Assembly (NCBI GenBank): GCA_964058845.1
Contig: CAXKVR010000542.1
Coordinates: 1-59,142, forward strand
Reading direction: 5' to 3'
DNA: 59,142 bases
Origin: Carex sylvatica
Taxonomy: Eukaryota; Streptophyta; Magnoliopsida; Poales; Cyperaceae
A program made the position numbers and the translations under genes. Below, one piece after another: positions 34,478 through 50,100 of the stretch. The first letter of the stretch is position 1; every line of letters begins with the position of its first letter. A model generated the notes under the pieces. That model saw nothing but the letters and a program-made list of their open reading frames with translations. It did not search any database and had not been told where the DNA came from.

Positions 34478-37063
34478 TCAGGAAAAAGTATCAACAGCAT
34501 CTGGTGGAAGAGACTTGGTTCTGACATGATAACTGTCGCACCGTTTCCTCTCCCGGATAACGGGTTCGGGTTTTGTTTCGCACCACGGTGCCCGGTAATA
34601 ATTATTGGTACCGACATGGAACGACTTTAGCTTACCAAGTGATGGCTTTCTCACGAGGCTACTTTTATGGACATTATTCTTATTCACCTCCGAATTTGCA
34701 AATTCTATACCATTGCTGCACACTGAATGTACCCTGGCTTCATTTTCTGCTACAAACTCATCAGTATGCACTATATTTTTCTCTTCATGACAACTGGATT
34801 CAGGTTCAGGTGCACCAGGTTCAGGTGCAGGGCTCTCGACCTGGTAAGTGATCTCCTCAAACCTGCCATGCAAGTGCATGGCGGTGCAATCAGCATTGGT
34901 ACAATGCGCTGATTGGAGATTCAAGTAATCCAACAAGGAGCTGCATGACGACACATTGGATTCACAGTTATGACAATATGCTGAGTGGCTAAGCCCCGGG
35001 GTTTCATCAATACCGGGTCCGGGTTTCCAATCTGGCACAAGAGACACAATCTCATCATCAATCATGTCGGCAATTCGGGTGACCTCATGGTCTGTTATAT
35101 CCAACTCTGCAACCATCTCTGTGGCCACGCTGAGTGCCGTGTCGGCCTCCGTGTCAAAAGGGAAGTAGATGTTTCTCACACGACCTACAATCCAAATTTC
35201 ACACTTGATTAATACACACAGATAGTTAGTTGCTACCTGCACTTCCATAAATAGGAAGCATATCACAAGTTCCTACTCGCATAAATTTTGTTTTCCAATT
35301 TTGCTCCAGATGAGAAAATTAAATGTCGTTCTAATTTTTAATGTTCTTAAATCAGGTGTAAATGACTATACCATACCATACATGCATGAATTTTATGGTT
35401 TCATCAATGCTCAGGTAGCAAGGTCCTGTTCAGAAATGAAAGAAAATACGTACCGTCTTTGTCAGAGATTCGAAGGCGCAAAAAGATAGCTCCGTCATCT
35501 TTCCTCTTTCCCTTGATGGAAATGTCAAGATTAGCAATGGGTTCCTCCTCCTCCTCCTCCTCCTGCCCATGAAAGAGGTCTATGCCGCGGTGGGCCTCCT
35601 CCTCCATGTTTGCTTTTTCATCATTGTTCCTGTCCTTGTCCCAGTTCCAACAGGAGTAGGAATAGGCAGCCTCCTCATAGGAGCTGCTGGAGAAGGCGTT
35701 GCCGCACATGGATCCATTCAGGAGAAGGCGCTCTCTATCTCTGTCTCTTCCTCCCTCAGTTGGCCAGGGCTCTGCTTCCGCTTCTACTCCGTGAGAGGAA
35801 ACAAGGCTGATATCAAGGCTCACACAGCCCAAGCCATCGTCAGTTTGAAGAAAAGGATCCCTGAGAAGCTCGATTGCGGACATCCGGCTAGAGGCGGTAG
35901 TGAGGCATTTCTCGATGAATTCCCTAATAGAGTCATCCTTCACCTTGTACAGCGCATCCGGTTTCATCCCCTACCATTACCATACATACCATTGAATTGA
36001 ATGTAGAAATTAATTGATAGTAATTGATGAATGAATGAAAAAAGGAAACGGACCGAGATGACTTTCTTGTAGATTTGAACAGGGTGGGAACACTCGCTGT
36101 AGGGATACTCGAAGGTGACCATCTCAAGTACACACATCCCAAACGAGTAAATATCAACCAGCTCGTTATACTCTTCCTCATACACCTCCGGCGCCATGAA
36201 CTCGGGAGTCCCCACACAGTGCACGGCATGAGACTTGCGAAGGATGGCAGCAAGACCAAGGTCCCCGATCTTGACCTGGCCGGTGTTGCCGTTGATGAAG
36301 ATGTTGTCGCACTTGAGGTCACGGTGGATGATTGGTGGGTTATGGCCGTGTAGATACGCCAGTGCACTCAAGATCTGGCGGCACCAGTTCTTGACCGCAC
36401 GCAGCCGAATGCGCCGATGCTTCTGCCGATACCTACACAAGTACATATAATTAATTAATTAATTAATTAGTAGGCATTGAATGAAATTGGGAAATGGGTG
36501 AAGAAGAACTGACTGGCGAAGGGTGCCGGAGGTGAACATCTCAGTGAGAAAGTTGAGGTTGTGGTGGGAGCCGTCGACCCAGGATGTGTGGAAATCAATG
36601 ATGTTGGGGTGGCGCAGGGTGCGTAGCAGGTGAATCTCGCAGCAGAGCCGCTCGGCCCCTTCAGCGCTCCGCAGCATGTCCTGCAGCCGCACCTGATTCC
36701 ATGCTACCTCTATCCCTTCCACCTCATCAAAACCCCGGTACCTGCACCCAACCCAATCCAACCCATTCAAATCTAAATCTAGTATCATTCATTCATTCAT
36801 TCATTGAGGTAATTGAATTGGTTAAGACTTACACTATCTTTGAAGCGCCTTTCCCTAGTATCTCCTCGTACTGCAATCTCAAAAAAAAAACAGAAAAAAT
36901 CAATACATAAATTTCACAAATTGAATGTATTAATTTATGTTGAATTAGTTACCCTTCCATATCTGCCAGAGGGATCAATTTCAACATAATCTGACCATTC
37001 CCAATCCCGATCAGGATCAGGATCAGGATCGGGATCTCTTCCATTCACGCCCATCATATTCAT
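34478..37063 (-). CDS. WNK: WNK (with-no-lysine) serine/threonine protein kinase
   Basis: Six exons: 37063-36953, 36870-36833, 36741-36514, 36432-36054, 35970-35454, 35184-34478, giving 659 residues with all phases matching. The N-terminus has a (DP)n run, then [12 protein letters not shown]. The kinase domain (about 38-300) has [13 protein letters not shown], with Lys in the Gly loop, and EVAWNQV, where the usual beta-3 Lys is absent: the WNK hallmark. It also has [46 protein letters not shown] and [20 protein letters not shown]. The OSR1-like C-terminal region carries [20 protein letters not shown] and [16 protein letters not shown]. Plant WNKs act in osmotic, flowering and circadian signalling. 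It resembles the Arabidopsis WNK2/WNK9 branch, but the exact orthologue is unsure. The start is the first of three Met codons (37063, 37057, 37054). Confidence 0.94.
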
Positions 37064-38285
37064 ATTTCACTAAATAACTGATTGGAAAAGGAGTGGATCT
37101 CTAGTTCCGATTCGAATTGCTATTGCTATTGCTATTGCTATTGATCCTTTCCAGCGCCACCGCCGCCTCCACAACTCCAGAATAAGAGAGGGATTATAGG
37201 TTGGTTAGGTGAAAGCCGAGCATGGTGATGAGATGGATGCCTTTTTATGTGAACACCAACACTCAACACTCAATGAATGCTACTGTCCAGCACGAGAGAG
37301 AACGAGAGAACTGAGAAAGAAGGAAGGAAGGAAGGAAGGAAGGAGAGACGATAGCCACACCACAAATTATACTTATTTTATTTTTTTATATTATTATAAC
37401 AAAATAGAAGGGTACCTATGCAATTTATGCTTTTTTAATATTTTATATTATATATATCAAAGTGGAGACGTACCGTACAATAACTTTTAATTTATTGTTT
37501 TATTTATTTATGTCAATTAATGACAGAGCACATGGATAATGATGTATTTCTAATTTCTTTTCTTTTCTTTTCTTTTTTAATAATACAAAAAAAAATTTAC
37601 AATTTATTTTCTTTTCTTTTCTTTTCTTTTCTTTTCTTTTTCATGAAAATAATAATAATAATAATAATAATAAAATTATGATTTTAAGTAACGCACAGTA
37701 CAGCTCAGCCCATCACAGCACAATTGCAATCTCAACCTCCTCAACTTGGTCACACTCACACATCAACTACAATTCCTTCCTTCTCTTTCCCAATTGCAAC
37801 CTCCTGCAATGCCATTCTTTTTTTCTTTTATTCTTTCAAGCCCTCACGTTGAATAGTATTATTAAGATTATCACATAATAATAAAAAATATTTAATTTTT
37901 TACAAGAAATTTAAATTTCTTATTTACAGTAAAATATTTTCTCTCGTTATTAAATCATCTAAATTAGTTCCATATAGATTGAATATGGTATATATTTATC
38001 TCTACATTCTGACCTTTTGACATTAATGTACTACTAGTAAATGGATATGTTGACAATTACAATAACCAATATATAAAGTTATTATTAAATGTATAGTTTA
38101 CATTAGTGAAAAAATAAATAAAACGACGAGAATGTTGAAGGATAGTTAGAAACGTTTTTTCCTTGGTCAATTGCAGCATGTACAATTATGGGAAAAAAAC
38201 AGAGGATGATGAGAAGATGGGTTTCCTTTTTCATATTTGTTGTTTCCAGACTTTACATCTCTCTCTCTCTCTCTTCCCAAAACGG

Positions 38286-38498
38286 ACAAGAAAAGGCAGC
38301 GAGGTCCTCGTGCTCATCAGATCCCTGTTTGGTTCTGGTGTTCAATTTAATGCATGCATCAAATCCCTTGTTATTGTTAAGACTAGGACAAGAAAAGGCA
38401 GCGAGGTCCTCGTGCTCATCAGATCCCTGTTTGGTTTGTTTCTGGTGTTCAATTTAATGCATGCATCAAATGCCTTGTTATTGTCAAGACTAGGACTA
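38286..38498 (+). repeat. Tandem duplication of about 104 bp
   Basis: ACAAGAAAAGGCAGCGAGGT through TGTTAAGACTAGG is followed at once by a second copy from 38389 that differs by a small insertion (TTTG) and a few substitutions. Both include AATTTAATGCATGCATCAAA. No function seen. Confidence 0.93.
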
Positions 38499-39488
38499 GA
38501 AAACTTTCATGATGCGGTTGGTTATTTGTGTCAGTTAATTTGTACATCAATAGAAATTAAGGCCTCACAAAGAAGGTCACATGGGATCCCACAATCCACT
38601 AAAATCTGTGCTCCATCATGACTTAAACAAGATATATATTATTTACTTCGGTTTCAACTGATCTGAGTAGTGACTACAATAATATAATATATTTAGGTGG
38701 TTGAGGGATCAGGATTTAATTTTTGTTGGTCCCATAATCCCAATCAAAATGAGCAAAGTGCTTCCATTGTATTGTTCTTGAGATAGATCATGATCATATA
38801 TATCATGTTTAGGAGCACAATTGGGTTGCTTGTTTAATGCTTGCTTTGTTTTGCTGCTGCATTGCTAGGAACTAGGAAGAGACACAATTGGGTTCGGTTA
38901 CGGCCTTAATTACTTTCTTAATTCTATTTATATTTACCTAGATAAATTTACCTTTTATTAATTATTTCTTATATAACTTACTGTTACTTCTCTCTCTCTC
39001 ATAATATTATTATAAGATTTTTTTTCTTAAGAGTTTTGTTTATCAAATATTATTTTATTTAAAAATCGTCTTTCTCTCTCATAAATTAATATTCTAACGT
39101 TATTTGTGTTTCGTCCAATTTTAATATTTTTTTAAAAAATAATACAATAATAAATAATTTATTATATTATCAAAATCTATCAACATTTGTATGTACCAAT
39201 TTATTTTACCCGTCTTCCCAAGTTGCATTGACAATCTACTTAAAAAAGAGAGGTTATTTTGACAATTAACATTTAAACCACAAAACAAATCAAATGATTA
39301 CCTAATATAAATTACACATGAACTGAAATCATTTGTTAAAAATTGCATATGGTCATTTAACCTTCTTCTCAAGTAGACGCACCATTCTATTTCCCAAGAG
39401 GATAGAGGAAATATGTTAGAGAGATGCATAACCTTCTAGGAGAAAGGCCAAACAAATACTATTTTCTAAACTATATACTCTCTTTCAC

Positions 39489-39631
39489 GAATTCGTATCC
39501 TCTGCATTAACTCAAAAAATAATCTTTTGAGTTAAGGCATCTGAACCATCCATTTCGCTTTAAAATTCATGCAGACTAAATCTACACTAATATTAAGGGG
39601 TCCCTTGAGTTAATGCAGACGATGCAGACTC
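39489..39631. mobile_element. 143-bp MULE-type MITE with 9-bp target duplication
   Basis: CTCTTTCAC flanks both sides (39480-39488 and 39632-39640). The left end is GAATTCGTATCCTCTGCATT then AACTCAA. The right end inverted is GAGTCTGCATCGTCTGCATT then AACTCAAGGG. The 9-bp duplication and the TIRs fit a Mutator-superfamily MITE. Confidence 0.9.
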
Positions 39632-40582
39632 CTCTTTCACTTGTTCTCACCAGAGAGCAAGAGAAACCAAAACATTAGATGTAAAATTTCCTCTTTGCTA
39701 CCAGTTCGGTCAGCTTGAAAGTAATCTAGCACCAAACCACCAAACCACCAAACCAAGCCCATGCATCATGGATTTCGATTTGACTAAACAAGAAATAAAG
39801 CAAGGTATAGTGATAGTGATATGCTGGTTCCTTCAAAAGTTCATGAATTCCTTACCCTAGTTAATAAGATGGAGAGGGGTACAACATCATATTTTCATTA
39901 AAATAGGAGAATATATTGACATTTCTCATACTAAATTTGAGGGATACACTGATATCTTCATTGGATTCAGAAGTTTTTATGGGTACATCAACAGTTACCA
40001 AGTTCTTAAAAAAAAAAAAAAAAAGAGTTATCTTGATAGCTAGTACTAACCATTGTAGCTTTGTATCAAGCTGAAGACCTCATGCTGTTGCTTCTTGTTG
40101 CCTGTACATTTGGTTTTAACAAATTAAGCATTCACCTTTGCCCCATCTTACCAAAAGCTTTTGAACCCCAATAAAAAGAACAAAACACAGGTAGGTATTC
40201 AATTAATGAAGGAGCATGCCTTTCAATTAAAATGTGCTTTGTATAGAATTGACAAAGAAAAGATTGGAAAGCATGATAAATGTTAACATTGCACTAGTGG
40301 CCTTGTGTGCATTTCCTAACAAACCCGAACAAGACTATAATGCAGACCTCTACCATGACTAAAATTTCTAACATAATTCCAGACTATTTTACAAATGAAA
40401 TTACAGCACAACTTACAACCAACTAACTAGTCATAACCAATATTAGTCAGCTGCTTATATAATAATAAAAAGGCAAAAAAGAAACAAATATAGTACTAAT
40501 CTTCTAACAATACACAATTCATCATACATACGGAATAAACTATTCTTCAGTAGAGAGAGCTTCTTCCAAGAAGTAGCAGCAA

Positions 40583-42908
<2,326 letters not shown>

Positions 42909-44170
42909 GGAAACTGGAGAGAGTTGTCGACGGGACGGAGAACTGATCGAAGAGCCTGCGGCGTTAGTCAATCAATACCTATTACCTAACCTAACCTAGC
43001 TAGGGTTATGTTAAATTCCATTCCATCCCATTATTCCCATTATTCCCATTTCATATCATTCATTCCATCTTTAACACATCACTTTTCACTTCGTGCAGCG
43101 CAAGAATCCTATGCAACACCGTTCTTATTCTATAGTTCATGCGCTGCATCAAGTCAAAACAGCTCCCATCAATAACAAAATAAATCTCTAAATTAATAAC
43201 ACAGTATGCATCCTGACATTCTTAACACATGCATATAAATGGTACTACGTCTCCCATGCCATATTGCCATGCCATGCGGTTTCGACCTACGTACGACTGT
43301 ATCAAACTTTAATTTTCCCTTGCTCTTGCTGACTTACACTTTCAAGTTTCAAGACGAGGTCGATCAACAAGTCAAGGCGTATATATATAGGAGGTCGATC
43401 AGATCCATCGAGACCAACTTTCAAATATATATATAGATAGATGTGTTGCTCGATTCTAACCAACTTTCAAATTTCTTGCTTATTAATTATGTGCTTTAAT
43501 TGTTTCGAATATATATTTAGGTGCTTTCATATGTTACAATACCCTTTGTGCTACGTATTAAATTAAATTTCTCTTAAATCATACCACTTTCTACCAATGT
43601 AATGAGAGTATATAGTACTGGTGCTCTTTTCAAAATATTATATTTAAGGGGCTGATTTGCTAAATTATGTAACTTTTGATAATATTTCCTATCAGAGGGA
43701 CTTATGTGTTAAATTGGAAAATTTTGATGAGTGGATTCCGCTGGAAACCGATCGAAATGGTATTATAAAGGATATTATTTTACTTTTTAAGTCTTTAGGT
43801 CCACGATAAGAAATTTAAATAAAATTAATTTAATCTAGTCTCTTTTAAGTATTGTCCGAGAATTTAAAGTAATAATGAAATTTAAGCAAGGTTGTAATTG
43901 TTCCTTTGTTTCAAAATTAAAATTTTAAATTATAACATAATTAATTTACAATATGACATCAAATTTCGTGTATCATTATATAGTATATTTATTATTCAAA
44001 TTATGTTCATATTATTAAAACACTTGGTTTTTGTTGATCACTAAATTTATTATCAAATAAGATATCGAAACCTTAGAACAGCCCCCGACATTTTTATTAA
44101 TATCCTACTTAAAATACAAATTATCAAATATGAAGTTTAATCGCCAATAGCCCTAAATTTATTTAATTGG
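42909..44170. other. Upstream/intergenic AT-rich region
   Basis: Contains CCTAACCTAACC and CCCATTATTCCCATT short repeats near 42985-43050, presumably in the trihelix-kinase promoter, then AT-rich DNA without coding potential. Confidence 0.45.
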
Positions 44171-44172
44171 AC

Positions 44173-44407
44173 TTGTAATAAAAATTAGATATATAAATCG
44201 CAACGATACTTCAAGAATTTTTTTATATTATATTTGATTTTTTTGATTTTTTTTTGTTTCTTTTATTGTTATTTATTATTTAAATTTCTATTTTTTCATT
44301 TAAATATATTTTTTTTAATTTTGTGTGAATGTTAAAAAAAAAAGTATTTTTATATTCTATTCAATCTTATAATATGTCTATGTTGCAATGCATGGACACG
44401 ATACTAG
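44173..44407 (+). mobile_element. Helitron 3' end, copy 2
   Basis: Matches the last 200 bp of copy 1: AAATCGCAACGATACTTCAA then GAATTTTT, TTTAATTTTGTGTGAATGT and the end ATGCATGGACACGATACTAG followed by T. The GCAACGCACGGG motif has decayed to GCAATGCATGGA. The 5' part is not shared with the other copies. Confidence 0.7.
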
Positions 44408-44428
44408 TGCGTGTGCGTGTGTATATCT

Positions 44429-44481
<53 letters not shown>

Positions 44482-44482
44482 G
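44429..44482. repeat. (GATA)n microsatellite
   Basis: About 13 GATA units directly after a short (GT)n run, right after the Helitron end. Confidence 0.95.
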
Positions 44483-44486
44483 AGAT

Positions 44487-45123
44487 TTGCTTTCTCCGCT
44501 TATCTCATCTTCTTCAAATCTCCCGTCTCTTCTCTCACAAGATGGGGTTAGGTCTTTGGAGCATTTCTCTAAACTGTTCGACGAAATTCTCCTGAGAAGA
44601 AAATTGCCATGCTTTTGGCCAACTCATGTGAAGACTCTAGCGAAGTACACAATTTTTTCTTTCGGTTCGTTATTTCTCTCCAGCTAACGACTTTTCTAGA
44701 TCTTGTAAAATCCTTTTTGACATGTTTCCAAAATATACTGATTTGATTTCTAGAATAAAAATGGCGCTATCACTTATTCAGTTATTCTATATAGTTTTCA
44801 AGCTTGTGAGGAGCAAATGGGGGGGGGGGGGGGGGATTGAGAAATTATTGGAAGACATGGATCGAAGATTCATGAAAATGGTTTATTTTATGGACTTTAG
44901 TATTTACATGGATTGTTTATGTAGATGTAAAAGTAGAATGAGACTTTATATTTTCCACATACTATGGTTACGAAAGGAACAAACTCCGATTTGCTATTGC
45001 ACTATAATAATCAATGGTTTGGGTGGCATTATAAGATTTACTGATGCATGCCATATGCATGATGAAATGCTGCAGAGACGATTTATACCAGACTTATATA
45101 AATTCAGTTATATATTATATTAA
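44487..45123 (+). pseudogene. Broken PPR (pentatricopeptide repeat) gene
   Basis: DGVRSLEHFSKLFDEILLRR near 44540-44600 matches the first helix of plant organellar PPR proteins. After stops and a frame shift, GIEKLLEDMDRRFMK and later CTIIINGLGGIIRFTDACHM then HDEMLQRRFIPDLYKFSY match PPR repeats (G-(K/R)-x-x-D-A-x-x-x-x-D-E-M and P-D-x-x-(T/K)-(F/Y)-S-Y). A 17-base G run (44819-44835) lies in the middle. No mitochondrial leader or full repeat array remains. It is a decayed copy, probably of the restorer-like P class. Confidence 0.7.
44819..44835 (+). repeat. 17-base poly-G run
   Basis: Uninterrupted G tract within the PPR pseudogene. It is a likely assembly or sequencing length-error site as well as a real slippage site. 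Confidence 0.9.
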
Positions 45124-45387
45124 CCAATATTTATGTGTGAATTTTCATAAAAATATATTAAATAATAATTTTTATATGTAGTCTTGATGTCTAATAAATA
45201 AAATAATTATTTAAAAAATCAGCGGTTCGATCAGTAAATCGTTGATCCGAAACTTTTTCGAATCGATGTCCGGTCCAATTCTGATAACATTGAATTGGAC
45301 TAATCTATAACTATTTTTACACTACAAATGAAATTTTAAAAAAAATACAGGGAGGAGAGAGAAACCACTGCCCATGCCTATTTTTAG

Positions 45388-45525
45388 ACCCGGGTCGCAA
45401 ATATTTTTTGCGGGTGGGAATTAAAATTTCGGGCTACAAATTTTTTCCGCAAGTGGGAATTAAAATTCCGGGCTGCAAATTTTTTCCGCGGGTGGGAATA
45501 AAAATTTGGAGCCGTAAATTTTTTC
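45388..45525 (+). repeat. Diverged tandem repeat of about 46 bp, three units
   Basis: Units read approximately GGGCTGCAAATTTTTTCCGC then GGGTGGGAATTAAAATTTC. Three copies with point changes. No ORF. The rest of 45124-46121 is AT-rich. Confidence 0.85.
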
Positions 45526-46121
45526 AGCGTTTTGAGTATTTTTAAAATTTAAAGTGGAACTGGTTATTTTTATTAAATTATTTTATAAAATGGATATTTA
45601 AAAAAAAAAGTCGGAAATAAAAGCATGACTATTGGAAACAACCTTGCAATTTTTAAAAATTTTAATTACTGTTTCAATCACTCCAAATTTTTAAAATTCT
45701 TGAATTTGCATATTTTTGTGTCGGTGACTGTGAGTAGAGAGCGAAGGAGAAAGAAAGACGATCAATGTCTGCCTCGTGCTCCCTCTCGTCTTCCTCTCCT
45801 CAATGGTTTTCTTTTCCTTTTACTACCTCAAGATAAATTTATCATCTTTTTACTCCCTCAAATCTAACTCTCTTCTCTTTATGGAAGTCAACTATAATAT
45901 CATATTCAAAAAATGTGGAACACAAAATTTTCGTTAATTGAAAATAGTTTATATCAATTATTGAAGTCAAACAATTTTTATATTCTTTATAGAAGTCAAA
46001 CAATTTGCGCTATACCAATACTACCAAGTATTTTTTTCAATATTTTATTATATTCCAAAAAAATAATGTCACCAAATATTTTGATGCATACCTCAATCCT
46101 GCCCCACTGCAGAATCGAGTC

Positions 46122-47134
46122 TAGGGGTTTGCTAACGAGTACGGGCCGGGCGGTCCGAGTATATCCGGGGTTGGGCACGGATACGGGTATCATGGGTATA
46201 CGGGTATCACGGGCCGGGTATCACAGGTAATTTTTTTAAAATCCGTGCCCGTGGCACCCTTGACGGGTAGGGCAGTCCAGGTACGGTCCGGTCCGTTTTT
46301 TTTTTTTCTCTATTTTTTTTTCTGTTTTTTTTATGGTGTTGTACGAATATTATTACGTGTTTATAATTCGACTTTTAAAATCAGAATAATTCAATATCAA
46401 ATAGTGTATATAAATAAATAAAATTTGTAACTTATATATAAAAATTATTCATGAGAAAATTTGTATATTTATTCGGCTAAATACAAATGTATTTATTTAT
46501 TTCTTTACACGAGTCATTTTATTTTATTTTCAAATTCTCATTCTAATTTTATACTTTCATAATTTATTTATATCTATAAATTTTTAATTTATATTTTAAA
46601 TTAATAATATATTTTTTAAACGTTGATTTTAAATTGATAATATATTTTCTAAACGTTCATTTATTTTTAATAGGTTAAATAAAATATAAATCAAAAATAT
46701 AATTAAATCAGAAACTTTAAAACATGTATAATATATGTATATACATATTTATTTTTTTACATATTGAACATATACATATACATAAAATATATGTTTATTT
46801 GTTTATATATTGAACATATTTATTAAAAAAAAATTGTATAGGGAGAATTGGAGGAATTTGATTTGAATTTTAAACTTTTAAAAAAAAAGTACACGGGTAT
46901 AGAGGCACGGACACACGGGTACGGGCACACGGACACGGGTAAACCGGTCCAGGTATGATCAGGTTTTTTCTTGAAAAGACGTACCCTACCCGTTTTATCC
47001 CCCTACCCGTTTTATCCCCCTACCCTTGTACCCGTTTACTCGACCTATACCCGAACACAGACACAGTTATCCTGAATAGCGAGCACGGACGAACCGGATA
47101 CGGACAGCCCCACCCAGATGTTTGCAAACCACTA
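46122..47134. mobile_element. Non-autonomous hAT element, 1013 bp
   Basis: The left terminus is TAGGGGTTTGCTAACG and the right terminus inverted is TAGTGGTTTGCAAACATC. ATCGAGTC (46114-46121) and ATCGAGCC (47135-47142) are an 8-bp target duplication with one change, as expected for hAT. Subterminal arrays of ACGGGTA/CCGGGTATC (46138-46290) and inverted CTACCCGTTT units (46984-47045) are typical multiple transposase-binding motifs. The interior is AT-rich with no transposase. Confidence 0.88.
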
Positions 47135-47142
47135 ATCGAGCC

Positions 47143-50100
47143 CCTACTCTTCCGATGCCTACTATTACTATACATAGCAGCATAAAGGCGGAGGTTTTTA
47201 TTTATAATATAATATTGTATTTAACAGCGTTGGCATTGGACTTGGCACAGCGAGGTCAGTGAAAACTGAAAACAAAAAAATCCAATTTTAACAGCTAGCG
47301 TTCGACTTGATTATATTATGATTTAATTCTGACATGACAGTATCTCTCCGTCAACTGTCAAGTCGTAATTAAAATCCACACCCTTTAGTTTTCAAACTCC
47401 CAAAGCTACGCACATTCTTGTGTCAATATTATGCGCTTTGATACTATTTACAGGCAAATCCAAGTGCTACAAATATATAAACTATTCATGTCTTAATTAA
47501 ATTAATTTGGACAAGCACAGCTTATTGATTTTTCATTGTACAAGAATGAAGCTTATAATTGTACTTTTATTAAAATATGTGGAACATTTTATGTTAACAA
47601 AAATATTTGGTACCATTACTGCTGATTAATAGTGGAAAATTAATTAACATTTTGATTTTGCTAGTTATCAGAGTTCAGTCGACTAATTAATATATTATAT
47701 TACATTACATATAGAGCAGTAAGAGTAATAATATTAAGCAACATATATATATATATATTTGTGTGCATGCTACTGTACGTGTAAAAAATTCTAAAAATGT
47801 AAAAATTGGTCTCCAAGCACATTTTAATATAGATTAAACATCTAATGGTTTGGATCGGCTATTTGGACTTCGAAACTAGAGATATGAGCGCGAATTAAAA
47901 CAACACATTTGAAAAAAAAAATGATACATGACTCAATCCGCCATTTAGATAAAAGTTAACGGGCAACCTTAATGGGCTTAAAAAAATTTCATTAGATATC
48001 CTGACACCGTCAGCCCGTCGACAAAAGTAAAAAAAAAATGAATATATGTCATGTTATTCAATTTTAAGAACAAATACCAGATTCAGACAGAATGCAGACA
48101 ACACGTACGGTAGCATGCATGCACCATATATATCATATGTCAAACTCAAAATATATAATATAGCACAACATGTGAATGTGATAGATAGATATATATATAG
48201 GTCAATCTTCTTGATAATTTTAATTTCCACAAATTCGTTACGTTGCATGCTCTTATTGACAACGGGATTTTGAAATTGTCATGAGTTCTAACTTCTAAGC
48301 GTCGATCATGCTTTAATTATATTAGGTGTTAATGTGTTATGGTTTTTGATGTAGTCGGTCTCGGTGTGAGAATACAGTGAACGCAATTAATGCCCTCTGC
48401 AATAAGAGAAGGAATAAAATAAAACGAATATCATAGGGTACCTAGCGTAAGAGGAATAAAATTAAACAAAACGAATCGTCAGAGGGTAGCTAGCAACTAG
48501 ATGAAAAAGACGAGCGAGAGGATATGTCTTTCTATAGGAGAAGAGAGAGAGAGAGAAAGAGAAAGAGCTAGCTGTGAAGTGTGATCATCAGTATATATAT
48601 ATATATAATATATAATAAATATCAGACCAGTCATTTTAGTCAACACCAGATTGCTAGATTCAGATCAATAGGCAATCATAGGTTTAAAATATGGTAGCAT
48701 TATTTCTAAGTATGAGCATGTGTACGCTTGCCTTTTTGATAGGCTATAGACTACAAGCTTTTCACTTTTTTTAGGAAAAGGTACGTAGACTTACAAGATT
48801 CAAAGTGCACAGTGCATCAATTACGAATAACAAGATTCAAAATCTATGTATTTATATTGATTTTCGAGAATGATATTTACAAATTTCTTTGTCTGACAAC
48901 TGATATACACTTATTCAAAAAGTAATAATTATGTCTGTTATCTTTTCTTCTCTATTTATTTTCTATAATGCGATTCATACTTTTCACCTTGATTAATGAG
49001 AAGCATTTTTTTTTAAGATTGATTTGTCATAAAATATGATGTATCAAAATAAGATATTTGTTAGACATAGTGTATTGAAAATATCCACTCGGATTGGATT
49101 CAGACCGGACTACCCGTGATCTAATTTTACTATCAAAATAAAAACCAAAGTTGTTAAACCAAAGTTGTTAAACCAAAGTTGACATCGGTACAGCTAGTAC
49201 CGATTTTACTATCAAAATAAAAACTGTTGTACTCTTTCTTTATCTCTCTTCTTTTTTATTAATTACTACCAATAAAAAAATTCCCGAATTTCAAGTCATC
49301 TTGACTAATTGGATTTTTATTTTGTGCACGGATATTATAGAAGTTCTTGTATTCCACCTCAGAATCAGATTGAGCCAGATTTTAATTGGAAACCTCAAAT
49401 CTAAATTCAAAATTTGAGTTACCTCAGAGGTTTAGACAATTGCCATTTAGACAGAGGTTATGCATGTATGTTCTCCTCTTTTTTAGTATACATAATTAAT
49501 TTATACGCTATTTTGGAATCTCACATATCTATTTTCTTCTATTAGTTCTTGTGAAGTTGTAATTGTGCGCATCTCGTTTTATCTTTTTTTTTTCCTTTGG
49601 ATTTTCTTCATTAGTTTTTTGTATTAATTGCATCATTATTTGATTTTTTTAAGCGTCTGTTTAGTGCATTTCACTTGTCTAAAAAAACTTATTTTTGAGA
49701 AATATAGTCATTCAGGAAGGTTTTTCCTAATAATATTATTTTTAAACAAAATTTTCGGTCCTTAATTTTAATTTTATATTTACATCAACTTATTGGATTT
49801 CGTTTCTAACCACTTGTATATTGCTTAGCATTCAATACATTCAATTGACTAGAGTCAAAAAGTTTGACTCTAGTTCAAGCGAGAGATTGACAGAGTTAGA
49901 TTATAAAACAAACATTGACTCTATAATTATATTAATTAATTATATTAATTAATTCAATTATTGAATAGTTCAATTTGTTGCTAGAATTCAATATTGCTTA
50001 TCTTGAGTTGTGAACGCTCATGAATCAAAAGCATGAGCATTAAATATTTGATCAGATAAAAATGGCAGAATATCGGTTTGATCTCTCATGAATGCATGTA

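Larger units (their letters stand above)
37064..40582. other. Intergenic region between WNK and the trihelix-kinase gene
   Basis: Holds the WNK promoter/leader with a (TGCTAT)n run at 37117-37143 and GAAGGAAG units near 37320-37343. Also CTTTT-rich tracts near 37557-37640, a 104-bp tandem duplication (38286-38498) and a MULE MITE (39489-39631). No gene supported. Confidence 0.5.

Noticed and set aside
35569..36000. Plus-strand 143-residue frame over WNK exon 5
   Set aside because: Antisense to a phase-consistent WNK exon; no family match.
42909..42971. Longer trihelix-kinase start at 42971
   Set aside because: The codon there is TTG. The first in-frame ATG is 42908.
46122..47134. Telomere- or centromere-like satellite
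   Set aside because: The CGGGTA arrays are confined within hAT termini and an 8-bp duplication, so they are subterminal transposon motifs.
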